DNA of 28,976 nt from an uncultured Blautia sp. (GTDB taxonomy: Bacteria > Bacillota > Clostridia > Lachnospirales > Lachnospiraceae), in assembly GCA_900543715.1 (NCBI GenBank), contig UQSX01000029.1:1-28976 (forward strand), read 5' to 3'. The notes under the pieces are model-generated. The model made no database searches and was not told the DNA's origin. It saw only the letters and a list, made by a program, of their open reading frames with translations. The translations under genes and the position numbers were made by a program. Below, in pieces: positions 15,064-23,079 of this stretch. Position 1 is the first letter of the stretch; each line of letters opens with the position of its first letter.

Positions 15064-15369
15064 TTATTGTTCTTCATGTTTCATCCATTTTCTTCGTTCC
15101 ACGAACCTGCCCATGATAAAGGCAATGATTCCCACACCGATACCGGTCTGGATACAAAAGAAAAGGCTTTCAACCTCTCCTGGCAGTTCTCCGCCAATGA
15201 GCCTTTCCAGAATAGGAGTGGCCCAGGGCTCATAGGAAGAATCCACCTCTTCTACTACCTGGCTGCCTGCATCATCGGAGCCTCCGAACTCAGCATCTTT
15301 TAAAGCAAAGAGAGGAACCAGAGCGATTAAAAAAATTAAGAGGATTCCCAGAAACACTTTCTTTTTCAT
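15064..15369 (-). CDS. cbiN: Cobalt ECF transporter accessory protein CbiN
   Basis: A 101-residue protein of CbiN length with an N-terminal membrane helix (VFLGILLIFLIALVPLFAL, about 5-23), an external acidic loop containing the family motif EFGGSDDAGS...EPWATPI, and a second helix (GEVESLFFCIQTGIGVGIIAFIMG). CbiN joins CbiM to form the substrate-binding unit and is needed for cobalt loading. The ribosome-binding site GGAGGGAAAA lies within the last codons of cbiM, with a 3-base gap. CbiN is used with cobalt-specific CbiM, which supports cobalt rather than nickel. Confidence 0.93.
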   Translation of the reverse strand: MKKKVFLGILLIFLIALVPLFALKDAEFGGSDDAGSQVVEEVDSSYEPWATPILERLIGGELPGEVESLFFCIQTGIGVGIIAFIMGRFVERRKWMKHEEQ

Positions 15370-15372
15370 GGC

Positions 15373-16119
15373 TTATTTTCCCTCCTTTATAAATCCGATA
15401 GTACGAAGCTCTGGCTTTGCATAGGTTTCCAGTCCCATGACGATGAGGACTGTAATAATCCCTTCAATGATGGCCAGAGGCACCTGGGTAGGAGCAAAAA
15501 CCACAAGAAATTTCACCAAAGCGCCGCCTATGCTAGTATCTGCATGGTGAGCAAGAGCCATCTGTAAAGCGGTGATGCAGTATGTGAATAAGTCGCCTAA
15601 AGCGGCGGCCAGAAAAACACTGGCCCGCTTGTTCATCCCACTTTTGTTACAAAGTTTATATATCCCATAGGAAAGGAAAGGTCCTGCTATGGCCATGGAA
15701 AAGGTATTGGCCCCAATAGTGGTAAGGCCGCCGTGAGCCAGCAGAATGGCCTGGAACAAAAGAACGATCAGTCCCAGCACAGAAACAGCAGAGGGACCGA
15801 ACAAAATGGCACCCAGTCCAGTTCCTGTCATATGAGAACAGCTTCCTGTTACAGAAGGGATCTTCAGTGATGAGATCACAAAGATAAAAGCGCCGGACAT
15901 GGCCAGCAATGTGATCAGATTTCGGTGGTCATTTAAAGTTTTCTTTATGGACATGAAACCTGCGATCAAAAAAGGCAGGCACAGAACACCCCAGGCAATG
16001 CAAAAACCTCCGGGCAGATATCCCTCCATAATGTGCATGGCGCTGACATTGGGGACAATGCCGAAGGTGAGGGCAAAAGCCCCTGCCAGAGCCAGAATAC
16101 GTTTTTCCTGTTTACTCAT
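15373..16119 (-). CDS. cbiM: Cobalt ECF transporter substrate-binding protein CbiM
   Basis: A 248-residue membrane protein. A signal-like N-terminus (ILALAGAFALTFGIVPNVSA, about 8-27) precedes MHIMEGYLP. After cleavage the mature chain would begin with Met-His, the amino-terminal metal site known for CbiM/NikM. HMTGTGLGAILFGPSAVSVLG and AHGGLTTIGANTFSMAIAGPF are the conserved inner helices that complete the cobalt site. It is first in the operon, behind the cobalamin riboswitch. AAAGGAGAAGAAA precedes the ATG. Partners are CbiN, CbiQ and the CbiO part of the fusion. Confidence 0.95.
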   Translation of the reverse strand: MSKQEKRILALAGAFALTFGIVPNVSAMHIMEGYLPGGFCIAWGVLCLPFLIAGFMSIKKTLNDHRNLITLLAMSGAFIFVISSLKIPSVTGSCSHMTGTGLGAILFGPSAVSVLGLIVLLFQAILLAHGGLTTIGANTFSMAIAGPFLSYGIYKLCNKSGMNKRASVFLAAALGDLFTYCITALQMALAHHADTSIGGALVKFLVVFAPTQVPLAIIEGIITVLIVMGLETYAKPELRTIGFIKEGK

Positions 16120-16220
16120 TTTCTTCTCCTTTCTGATAGTAAAATGTGATTTTTCCGCCGCAGTGCAATCTTGACACTTGACGGAGATTTTATTACAGGG
16201 CGAAAAAGTTCCCCTGCAAT

Positions 16221-16249
16221 AAAAAAACCTGAGGGACGATTCCCACAGG
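16221..16249 (-). terminator. Riboswitch expression platform: intrinsic terminator
   Basis: On the minus strand, CCTG-T-GGGA-ATCG-TCCC-T-CAGG is followed directly by seven T (A7 at 16221-16227 on the plus strand). It lies about 100 bases after the aptamer and about 100 bases before cbiM. This points to control by premature termination when cobalamin is bound. The alternative antiterminator pairing was not worked out. Confidence 0.85.
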
Positions 16250-16347
16250 CTACCAGAAGAACAAGAGGTATAGCAAAGCGAATTGAACTGCTATGAGCCA
16301 ACCTGTTCTTACACGAGGCCATCGTTCGTAACCTGTGTAAATTTCGT

Positions 16348-16532
16348 GTACAAGGCAGGTCTTCTGACTCGGGTATCTTCATCGTATTTCAGCCTTCCCA
16401 GGTGATTTCCCAGTGACGCAGGTTTGCAGAAACCTTGCAAGAAATACAATTCCTCCCTTACAGCGGCGTGACCGTGTGAGCTTTCCACTCAGCTTTCCTA
16501 TTCTCCTGCATTTTATGCAGGCACCTTTGTAC
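16348..16532 (-). ncRNA. Cobalamin (B12) riboswitch aptamer
   Basis: Read on the minus strand, the 5' side has AGGAAAGCTGAGTGGAAAGC and then GGTCACGCCGCTGTAA, matching the B12-box region 'GG.CCCGCCACTGT.A'. The 3' side has GAGTCAGAAGACCTGCC, the conserved 'AGYCAGGA.ACC.GCC' element. P1 closes by GTACAAAGG (16524-16532) with CCTTGTAC (16348-16355). An internal CCTGCATAAAATGCAGG hairpin (16506-16522) is also seen. Placement upstream of a cobalt uptake operon is classic. It should turn cbiMNQ-cbiOK off when cobalamin is plentiful. Confidence 0.95.
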
Positions 16533-16548
16533 ATTCAATTCTGGATTT

Positions 16549-16576
16549 ATTGTAGCATATACAGGATTTTTGTCAA
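16549..16576 (-). promoter_or_regulatory. Sigma-A promoter of the cbi operon
   Basis: TTGACA (16571-16576), a 16-base spacer, then TACAAT (16549-16554) on the minus strand. Transcription would start about 10 bases before the riboswitch P1 helix. Confidence 0.85.
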
Positions 16577-16589
16577 TAGGAATCAATCA

Positions 16590-16618
16590 TTGCACGGGAA
16601 AGAATTCTATGCTAAGAT
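16590..16618 (+). promoter_or_regulatory. Sigma-A promoter of the hem operon
   Basis: TTGCAC (16590-16595), a 17-base spacer, then TAAGAT (16613-16618) on the plus strand. It points away from the cbi promoter, and the two -35 boxes are only 13 bases apart. The leader of about 65 bases shows no riboswitch. Confidence 0.65.
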
Positions 16619-16688
16619 GAGAAAAGATTGAGTGGAGATAAGACCGTTCATAATTCATAAGAGAAAGAAAATAGGGGAGAGTAAAGAC

Positions 16689-17918
16689 ATGAGTATTTCC
16701 ATGATTGGAATCGACTACAAAAAGGCATCAGTAGATGTTCGGGCCCAGTTTTCATTTACGAAAAAAAATACAGTTGCAGCCCTGGAAAATCTGAAAAAAG
16801 AGCCGGGAATCCTGGGCTGTATTATTCTGTCTACCTGTAACCGTATGGAGATTTGGGCCAGTACTGGGGAAGACTGGAAAGGTTCTCTCTATGAATTTTT
16901 ATGCAGAGAAAAAGAGAAGGATCCGGATGAATTCCGGCAGTATTTTGTTTCCAGAAAAGAGGAGGAGGCAGTAGAGCATTTGTTCTATCTTACCAGCGGC
17001 CTGAAATCCCAGATTCTTGCAGAGGACCAGATCATTACCCAGGTGAAAGATGCCCTGGCCCTTTCCAGAGAAGCTTACTGTACAGATAATGTTCTGGAGG
17101 TATTATTCCGCATGGCGGTTACTGCTGCAAAGAAAGTAAAGACCCAGGTAAGCTTTTCCAGAGCCAACAGCTCTGTGATCCACCAGGCTATAGAGCGTCT
17201 GGAAAATCAGGGATTTTCCATCCAGGGAAAAACCTGTATGGTTATTGGAAACGGCGAAATGGGGAAGGTAACTGCTCTGGCTCTTAAGGAAGCAGGAGCA
17301 GATGTAACGGTCACAGTGCGGCAGTACCGCAGCGGGATTGTGACAATCCCTCAGGGCTGCGACAGGATCAATTATGGAGAACGGCTGGAGTTTCTTCCAA
17401 AATGTGATCTGGCAGTCAGCGCTACAGCAAGTCCCAATTATACGCTGACTATGGAGCAGATTGAAAATGCAGAAATTCCCGGACATATTGTTCTTATCGA
17501 TTTGGCAGTGCCAAGAGACATTGAGCCTTCGGCAGGGACCCTTAGTAATGTGACCTTATACGATATTGACAGTTTCAAGATCGATGCCGTATCCCCCAAG
17601 CTCCAGGCCAGCCTTGACCAGGCAGGGAAGATCCTTCAGGAGCAGCAGGAGGAGTTTTACAGCTGGTACAATGGCAGAGATCTGATCCCAAGGATTCAGG
17701 AGATCAAGGCAGATGCAGTAGAAGATCTGAACCTGCGTATCATGAAGATATTAAGGAAGACTCCCATGGAAGAGAAAGACCGGGAAAATCTTTTAAATGC
17801 CATTGACACAGCTGCCGGGAAAGTGGTCAACAAGATGATGTTCGGCCTGAAGGATTTTATGAAAGAAGAAGAGTTTATAAATTGTGTGGAAGGGTTGGAG
17901 AAGCTATATGAAGAGTAA
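16689..17918 (+). CDS. hemA: Glutamyl-tRNA reductase
   Basis: A 409-residue enzyme that reduces glutamyl-tRNA(Glu) to glutamate-1-semialdehyde with NADPH, the first step of the C5 pathway of tetrapyrrole synthesis. The catalytic cysteine is Cys50 in STCNRMEIW, the same number as in E. coli. LTSGLKSQILAEDQIITQVKDAL (about 98-120) is the substrate-binding helix, and VIGNGEMGKVTALAL (about 182-196) is the NADPH-binding loop. VDLAVPRDIEP-like (IDLAVPRDIEP) and a C-terminal dimerisation helix follow. I chose the ATG at 16689 (AGGGGAG nine bases before); the longer frame from 16632 adds a basic stretch not seen in the family. It heads the hem operon. Confidence 0.95.
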   Translation: MSISMIGIDYKKASVDVRAQFSFTKKNTVAALENLKKEPGILGCIILSTCNRMEIWASTGEDWKGSLYEFLCREKEKDPDEFRQYFVSRKEEEAVEHLFYLTSGLKSQILAEDQIITQVKDALALSREAYCTDNVLEVLFRMAVTAAKKVKTQVSFSRANSSVIHQAIERLENQGFSIQGKTCMVIGNGEMGKVTALALKEAGADVTVTVRQYRSGIVTIPQGCDRINYGERLEFLPKCDLAVSATASPNYTLTMEQIENAEIPGHIVLIDLAVPRDIEPSAGTLSNVTLYDIDSFKIDAVSPKLQASLDQAGKILQEQQEEFYSWYNGRDLIPRIQEIKADAVEDLNLRIMKILRKTPMEEKDRENLLNAIDTAAGKVVNKMMFGLKDFMKEEEFINCVEGLEKLYEE

Positions 17919-18417
17919 AGAGAAAAAAATGTTTCCCCTCTTTGTGGACCTGACCCAAAAAAAAGTTCTGGTAGTAGGGGCAGGGAAGATTGCTTCCCGG
18001 AGAGTAAAAACCCTTTTGCCCTTTGCAGGGGAAGTGGCAGTAGAAGCCCCTGAGGCTTCTGAAGAGATCCTCAGCCTGGCCCGTCAGGGAGAGATCCTTT
18101 ACAGAGAAAAGACCTATTCCAGAGAGGACCTTTATGATGCAGATCTGGTCATTGCGGCCACAGACAGCAAAGAAGTAAATGAAGATATTTACAGTGCCTG
18201 CAAATGTCTGGGAATTCAGGTAAATGTAGCCAGCGACCAGAATAAATGCGACTTTCATTTTCCAGGAATCCTGGAATACGAGGGTGTAGTCATAGGATTC
18301 AACGGAAGCGGAAAAGACCACAGGAAAGTGAGAGAGGTCCGGGAAAAAACCCAGAAGGTATTGCTGGGAGACAACATGGAGGTACAAGATGAAGAAAGTC
18401 ATAATCGGCAGCCGTGA
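17908..18417 (+). CDS. Precorrin-2 dehydrogenase / sirohydrochlorin synthase (NAD-dependent)
   Basis: A 169-residue protein equal to the N-terminal CysG/Met8 part without the methyltransferase domain. VLVVGAGKIASRRVKTLL (about 20-37) is the NAD-binding loop. ADLVIAATDSKEVNEDIY (about 80-97) and NVASDQNKCDFHFPGIL (about 110-126) are the conserved catalytic-site segments. It oxidises precorrin-2 to sirohydrochlorin, the compound that CbiK loads with cobalt. It may also have ferrochelatase activity, but the chain is shorter than Met8 or CysG. Its ATG lies inside the hemA stop region (11-base overlap), and its own end overlaps hemC by 29 bases, so translation is coupled. Possible names are sirC or hemA-linked cysG(N). 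Confidence 0.9.
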   Translation: MKSKEKKMFPLFVDLTQKKVLVVGAGKIASRRVKTLLPFAGEVAVEAPEASEEILSLARQGEILYREKTYSREDLYDADLVIAATDSKEVNEDIYSACKCLGIQVNVASDQNKCDFHFPGILEYEGVVIGFNGSGKDHRKVREVREKTQKVLLGDNMEVQDEESHNRQP

Positions 18418-19285
18418 AAGCCGGCTGGCAGTGATCCAGAGTGAAATGGTAAAAAAATATATAGAAGAACACTCTCCGGAGATCCAGGCAGAGATCCTGA
18501 CTATGAAAACAACAGGGGACATTATCCTGGACAGGACACTGGATAAGATCGGAGGAAAAGGGCTTTTTGTGAAAGAACTGGATAAGGCCCTTATGGAAAA
18601 GAGAAGTGACCTCTCTGTGCACAGCCTGAAGGATATGCCTATGGAAGTACCGGAGGAGCTGCCTTTGGTGGCCTATTCCAAAAGAGAGGATCCCCGGGAT
18701 GTGCTGGTCCTTCCCAAAGGACAGGAAACCATGGACAAGAGGAAGCCTATAGGCTGTTCCAGCCTCCGGAGAATCCTTCAGCTGAAGGAGCTTTTTCCGG
18801 ATATGGAATTTAAGAGCGTACGTGGAAATGTCCTGACCCGGCTGAAAAAGCTGGACAGCGGAGAATACAGCGCCCTGGTCCTGGCAGCAGCAGGCCTGAA
18901 GAGACTGGGGCTGGAAGACAGGATCAGCCGTTATTTTACTGTGGAAGAAATCATACCCGCTGCTGGCCAGGGAATCCTGGCAGTCCAGGGAAGGGCCGGA
19001 GAGGATTATTCTTACCTGGCAGATTTCCAGGATCCGGAGGCTGCCGCTGCAGCCAGAGCAGAGAGGGCCTTTGTCCGCTATCTGGACGGTGGCTGTTCTT
19101 CTCCCGTAGCGGCTCACGGACAGGTTCTGGGAGAGGAATTATTCCTCATGGGATTGTACTATGAGGAAGAAACAGGAAAATACATAAGAGGCAGCGAAAA
19201 AGGCAGAATTTCCTTGGCAGAGGAACTGGGGCTTTCCCTTGCCCGCAAGCTGCAGGAAACATACAGGAAAGAAAATCAGCAGTAA
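18389..19285 (+). CDS. hemC: Porphobilinogen deaminase (hydroxymethylbilane synthase)
   Basis: A 298-residue enzyme that joins four porphobilinogens into hydroxymethylbilane. The catalytic Asp82 in SVHSLKDMP corresponds to Asp84 of E. coli. CSSLRRILQL (about 123-132) and the cofactor attachment Cys236 in YLDGGCSSPVAAHG, which carries the dipyrromethane primer, are present. GGAGG lies six bases before the ATG at 18389, within the end of the dehydrogenase gene. The next gene begins 14 bases after the stop codon. Confidence 0.96.
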   Translation: MKKVIIGSRESRLAVIQSEMVKKYIEEHSPEIQAEILTMKTTGDIILDRTLDKIGGKGLFVKELDKALMEKRSDLSVHSLKDMPMEVPEELPLVAYSKREDPRDVLVLPKGQETMDKRKPIGCSSLRRILQLKELFPDMEFKSVRGNVLTRLKKLDSGEYSALVLAAAGLKRLGLEDRISRYFTVEEIIPAAGQGILAVQGRAGEDYSYLADFQDPEAAAAARAERAFVRYLDGGCSSPVAAHGQVLGEELFLMGLYYEEETGKYIRGSEKGRISLAEELGLSLARKLQETYRKENQQ

Positions 19286-19299
19286 AGGAGCAGATAGAT

Positions 19300-20811
19300 A
19301 TGAGTACAGGAAAGGTCTGGCTGGTAGGCGCCGGCCCGGGAGATCCGGGCCTGTTTACCGTAAAAGGCAGAGAAATCTTACAGAACGCAGAGGTGGTAGT
19401 CTATGACAGCCTGGTTGGACAGGGAGTCTTATCCCAGATTCCCAAAGAGGCAAAAGCCATCAATGTGGGAAAACGGGCTTCTCATCACACTATGACCCAG
19501 GAGAAGATCAATCAGGTCCTGGTAGAAGAGGCAAAGAAAGGCTACCGTGTGGTCCGTCTGAAGGGAGGGGATCCTTTCCTTTTCGGAAGAGGAGGAGAGG
19601 AGCTGGAGCTTCTGACAAAGGAGCAGATTCCCTATGAGGTGGTGCCGGGAGTAACTTCACCTATTGCAGTGCCTGCCTATAACGGCATCCCTGTGACTCA
19701 CCGGGACTATACTTCTTCCCTTCATATTATCACCGGTCACAAACGCCAGGGAGAAGCCTACGATATTGATTTTAAGGCACTGGTGGACACCAAAGGCACC
19801 CTCGTTTTTCTTATGGGAGTTACAGCCCTTCCGGATATCTGCGCCTCTCTTCTGGAGGCAGGAATGGATCCTCAGATGCCTGCGGCAGTTCTCCAGAAAG
19901 GAACGACTGCAGGGCAGAAAAGGATTGTTTCCACAGTGGCAGAACTGCCGGAAGAAGTAAAGCGGCAGGGAGTGGAAACTCCGGCGATTATTGTGGTAGG
20001 GAAGGTCTGTGCTCTGGCAGAGGAATTTGCTTGGTATGAAAATCTTCCTCTGGCCGGGTATAAAGTATTGGTGACCAGACCAAAAGATCTGATTTCCACC
20101 ATGTCTGCCAAGCTTCGGACACTGGGTGCGGAAGTTCTGGAACTGCCTGCTATACGGACTGAGCCTCTGGAAGACCAGAGAGAATTGCATCAGGCCTTTA
20201 ACGAGCTGGATACTTATGACTGGGCTGCTTTCACCAGTCCTACAGGAGTGAAGATATTCTTTGAAGAACTGCTGAAAACCGGAACAGATATCAGGAAGCT
20301 GGGAGGGATCCGGATTGCCGCTATCGGCAAAGGCACCGAGAAAGCTTTGAAAGAGAGAGGCTTGATCCCGGATCTGATTCCGGAAATCTATGACGGAGCT
20401 TCTCTTGGAAAAACCCTGAGAGAAGTCTGCCATGGGGAAGAGCGGATTTTGATCCCTCGTGCTAAGATTGGAAATCATGAAATCCTGGAGGAGCTGGAAA
20501 AGAAACCAGGCCTTCGGATCTCAGATATTGCCACTTATGATACCTTTTATGAAAAGCAGGAAATCATAGATGAGAAAAAAGAATTTGAACAGGGCGGGAT
20601 AGACTGTGCGGTATTTACCAGCGCCTCTACAGTAAGAGGATTTGCAGCGGCCTGCCCGGATCTGGATTATACAAAGGTCACAGCGGCCTGTATTGGAAAA
20701 CAGACAAAAGCAGCGGCAGACTCCTATGGAATGGAGACCTATATGGCCGAAAAAGCTACCATAGACAGTGTGCTGGAGCTGGTAATAAGATTAAAGGAAA
20801 AGGAGTGTTGA
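19300..20811 (+). CDS. cobA-hemD: Fusion: uroporphyrinogen-III C-methyltransferase (CobA) + uroporphyrinogen-III synthase (HemD)
   Basis: A 503-residue bifunctional protein. Residues about 5-242 are an SAM-dependent uroporphyrinogen-III methyltransferase (VWLVGAGPGDPGLFTVKG at 6-23, VVRLKGGDPFLFGRGGEE at about 83-100, VTSPIAVPAYNGIPVTHR). Residues about 250-503 are HemD (GYKVLVTRPKD, WAAFTSPTGVKIFFEEL, AAIGKGTEKAL, VFTSASTVRGFAAA, ACIGKQTKAAA). HemD makes uroporphyrinogen III from hydroxymethylbilane, and CobA methylates it twice to precorrin-2. This fusion is common in Clostridia. A weak AAGGAGCAGATAGAT precedes the ATG. The dehydrogenase encoded two genes upstream takes the product onward. 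Confidence 0.95.
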   Translation: MSTGKVWLVGAGPGDPGLFTVKGREILQNAEVVVYDSLVGQGVLSQIPKEAKAINVGKRASHHTMTQEKINQVLVEEAKKGYRVVRLKGGDPFLFGRGGEELELLTKEQIPYEVVPGVTSPIAVPAYNGIPVTHRDYTSSLHIITGHKRQGEAYDIDFKALVDTKGTLVFLMGVTALPDICASLLEAGMDPQMPAAVLQKGTTAGQKRIVSTVAELPEEVKRQGVETPAIIVVGKVCALAEEFAWYENLPLAGYKVLVTRPKDLISTMSAKLRTLGAEVLELPAIRTEPLEDQRELHQAFNELDTYDWAAFTSPTGVKIFFEELLKTGTDIRKLGGIRIAAIGKGTEKALKERGLIPDLIPEIYDGASLGKTLREVCHGEERILIPRAKIGNHEILEELEKKPGLRISDIATYDTFYEKQEIIDEKKEFEQGGIDCAVFTSASTVRGFAAACPDLDYTKVTAACIGKQTKAAADSYGMETYMAEKATIDSVLELVIRLKEKEC

Positions 20812-20814
20812 CAA

Positions 20815-21801
20815 ATGGACATGGGGATCAGACCCAGAAGACTCAGAGGGGGAGAAAGTTTAAGAAAGATGGTAAGAGAGACCAGAATGGATAAAAGCTC
20901 TCTGATCTACCCCATCTTTGTAAGAGAGGGAGAGAATCTGAAAGAAGAAATCGCTACTATGCCTGGACAGTACCGGTACAGCCTGGACCGGCTTCCCCAA
21001 AAACTGGAGGAATTAAAAAAAGCAGGAGTAGATAAGGTAATGTTTTTCGGTATTCCTGACCACAAAGACGAGGTCGGAAGCCAGGCATATGCAGAGGATG
21101 GAATTGTTCAGAAGGCTCTTCGGAAAGCGAGAGAAGAATTTCAGGATGAGCTATATCTGATCACCGATGTATGTATGTGTGAGTATACTTCCCATGGACA
21201 CTGCGGCATCCTCTGTGGACACGAAGTGGACAATGACAAAACCCTGGAATATCTGGCCCAGACAGCTCTTTCTCATGCAGAGGCTGGAGCGGATATGGTA
21301 GCGCCCTCTGATATGATGGACGGAAGAGTCCGGGCTATCCGCAACATCCTGGATAAGAACGGCTACCGGGATATTCCCATTATGTCTTATGCAGTGAAAT
21401 ATGCCTCTGCCTTTTACGGACCTTTCCGTGATGCAGCAGGTTCTGCCCCGGCTTTCGGCGACAGAAAGAGCTATCAGATGGACTTCCATAACCGAAGAGA
21501 AGCTATTAAAGAAGCTCTTCTGGATGTAGAAGAGGGAGCGGATATTATCATGGTAAAGCCGGCAATGAATTATCTGGACATTATCCGGGAGGTAAAAGAC
21601 CAGATCCATCTTCCGGTGGCATCTTATTCCGTCAGCGGAGAGTACGCTATGGTCAAGGCAGGAGCAAAGCTGGGATACATAGAGGAGGACCGGATCATCT
21701 GTGAGATGGCAGTCAGCGCTTTCAGAGCAGGAACAGATATTTATTTAACTTATTTTGCAGAAGAAATCGCAAAATTCTTAGACGAAGGGAGAATCGGATA
21801 A
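20815..21801 (+). CDS. hemB: Delta-aminolevulinic acid dehydratase (porphobilinogen synthase), zinc type
   Basis: A 328-residue enzyme condensing two 5-aminolevulinates into porphobilinogen. DVCMCEYTSHGHCG has Cys120, Cys122 and Cys130, the three-cysteine catalytic zinc site. The Schiff-base lysines are Lys195 in SYAVKYASAFYGPFRDAAGS and Lys248 in IIMVKPAMNY. AAGGAG lies within the last codons of cobA-hemD, with a 3-base gap. The stop codon overlaps the hemL start (TAATG). In the pathway it acts after hemL and before hemC, although the gene order differs. Confidence 0.96.
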   Translation: MDMGIRPRRLRGGESLRKMVRETRMDKSSLIYPIFVREGENLKEEIATMPGQYRYSLDRLPQKLEELKKAGVDKVMFFGIPDHKDEVGSQAYAEDGIVQKALRKAREEFQDELYLITDVCMCEYTSHGHCGILCGHEVDNDKTLEYLAQTALSHAEAGADMVAPSDMMDGRVRAIRNILDKNGYRDIPIMSYAVKYASAFYGPFRDAAGSAPAFGDRKSYQMDFHNRREAIKEALLDVEEGADIIMVKPAMNYLDIIREVKDQIHLPVASYSVSGEYAMVKAGAKLGYIEEDRIICEMAVSAFRAGTDIYLTYFAEEIAKFLDEGRIG

Positions 21802-23072
21802 TGACAAGATCAGAAGAGCTGTTTCAGAGAGCAGTGAAAAGAATCCCGGGAGGAGTAAACAGCCCGGTACGAGCCTTTGGTTCTGTAGATGAGGCTCCCA
21901 GATTTATCCAGGGAGCTGTGGGAAGCAAGATTTTTGATGTGGACGGAAACGCTTATACAGATTATATCGGTTCCTGGGGTCCTATGATCCTGGGGCATAA
22001 TGATGAGCGGATAAAAGAAGCGGTGATCCGTGCCAGCGAGAACGGATTAAGTTTTGGCTGCGCTACAGAGCGGGAAGTAGAAATGGCAGAGTTTATCTGC
22101 GAGAGGATCCCTCATGTGGAAATGATCCGTATGGTAAATTCCGGTACAGAAGCAGTTATGAGCGCTATCCGCACGGCCAGAGGCTATACCGGCAAGAATA
22201 AGATTATTAAGTTCGCCGGCTGCTACCATGGTCATACGGACGCCATGCTGGTAAGTGCAGGAAGCGGCGTGATGACCAGCGGCGTACCGGACAGTGCCGG
22301 TGTGCCAAAAGGCTGTACCCAGGATACCATGATCGCAGTGTATAATGATCTTGACAGCGTGGAAAAATTAATGGCAGAAAGCCAGGACCAGGTGGCAGCA
22401 GTGATCGTAGAGCCGGTGGCTGCCAATATGGGTGTGGTTCCTCCTGAAGACGGTTTTCTTCAGGGTCTAAGAGATCTGTGTGACAAGCATAAAGCGCTGC
22501 TGATCTTTGATGAGGTGATTACCGGTTTCCGCTTAAGATTCGGGGGAGCGGCAGAATACTACGGAGTGACGCCTGACATGGTTACTTATGGAAAAATCAT
22601 CGGCGCAGGCATGCCTGTGGGAGCCTACGGCGGAAGAAAAGAGATCATGGAAATGGTGGCCCCCAGCGGCCCAGTCTACCAGGCAGGTACATTAAGCGGC
22701 AACCCTATCGCTATGGCAGCAGGTCTGGCTCAGCTGAAAATCCTCTGGGAGGACCAGGATATTTATAAACGTCTCTTCCAGAAAGGAGAAATCCTCTTTG
22801 AGGGAATCCGGAAGATTTTTGCGGAGAAGGAAATCGGATATCAGGTAAATTCCGTAGCTTCTCTTGGAAGTATTTTCTTTACAGAAACCCCTGTGGTGGA
22901 TTACCAGTCAGCTAAGACTTCTGACACGGCGGCTTTCTCAAAATATTTTGAATATATGCTGGAGCATGGAGTTCATCTGGCGCCTTCTCAGTTTGAAGCT
23001 ATTTTCCTTTCTGACGCTCATACAGAGGAAGATATCCAGCAGTTCTTAGAACTATTAAACAATTATTTTTAG
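21801..23072 (+). CDS. hemL: Glutamate-1-semialdehyde 2,1-aminomutase
   Basis: A 423-residue PLP enzyme converting glutamate-1-semialdehyde to 5-aminolevulinate. The PLP lysine is Lys265 in VTYGKIIGAGMPVGAYGG. MVNSGTEAVMSAIRTARG (about 111-128) and CYHGHTDAMLVSAGSG (about 141-156) bind the cofactor phosphate, and LIFDEVITGFR holds the ring-binding Asp. Length and motifs fit hemL rather than a general aminotransferase, and the pathway neighbours agree. The ATG overlaps the hemB stop by one base. The next gene starts 7 bases later. Confidence 0.96.
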   Translation: MTRSEELFQRAVKRIPGGVNSPVRAFGSVDEAPRFIQGAVGSKIFDVDGNAYTDYIGSWGPMILGHNDERIKEAVIRASENGLSFGCATEREVEMAEFICERIPHVEMIRMVNSGTEAVMSAIRTARGYTGKNKIIKFAGCYHGHTDAMLVSAGSGVMTSGVPDSAGVPKGCTQDTMIAVYNDLDSVEKLMAESQDQVAAVIVEPVAANMGVVPPEDGFLQGLRDLCDKHKALLIFDEVITGFRLRFGGAAEYYGVTPDMVTYGKIIGAGMPVGAYGGRKEIMEMVAPSGPVYQAGTLSGNPIAMAAGLAQLKILWEDQDIYKRLFQKGEILFEGIRKIFAEKEIGYQVNSVASLGSIFFTETPVVDYQSAKTSDTAAFSKYFEYMLEHGVHLAPSQFEAIFLSDAHTEEDIQQFLELLNNYF

Positions 23073-23079
23073 GTGAACT

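Noticed and set aside
16116..16382. An 88-codon minus-strand frame upstream of cbiM
   Set aside because: It lies over the riboswitch 3' end and the attenuator terminator and has no ribosome-binding site or family resemblance.
17875..20478. Several long minus-strand frames (200-273 codons) under the hem operon
   Set aside because: They are antisense to hem genes with fully conserved active sites and are due to the codon use of those genes.
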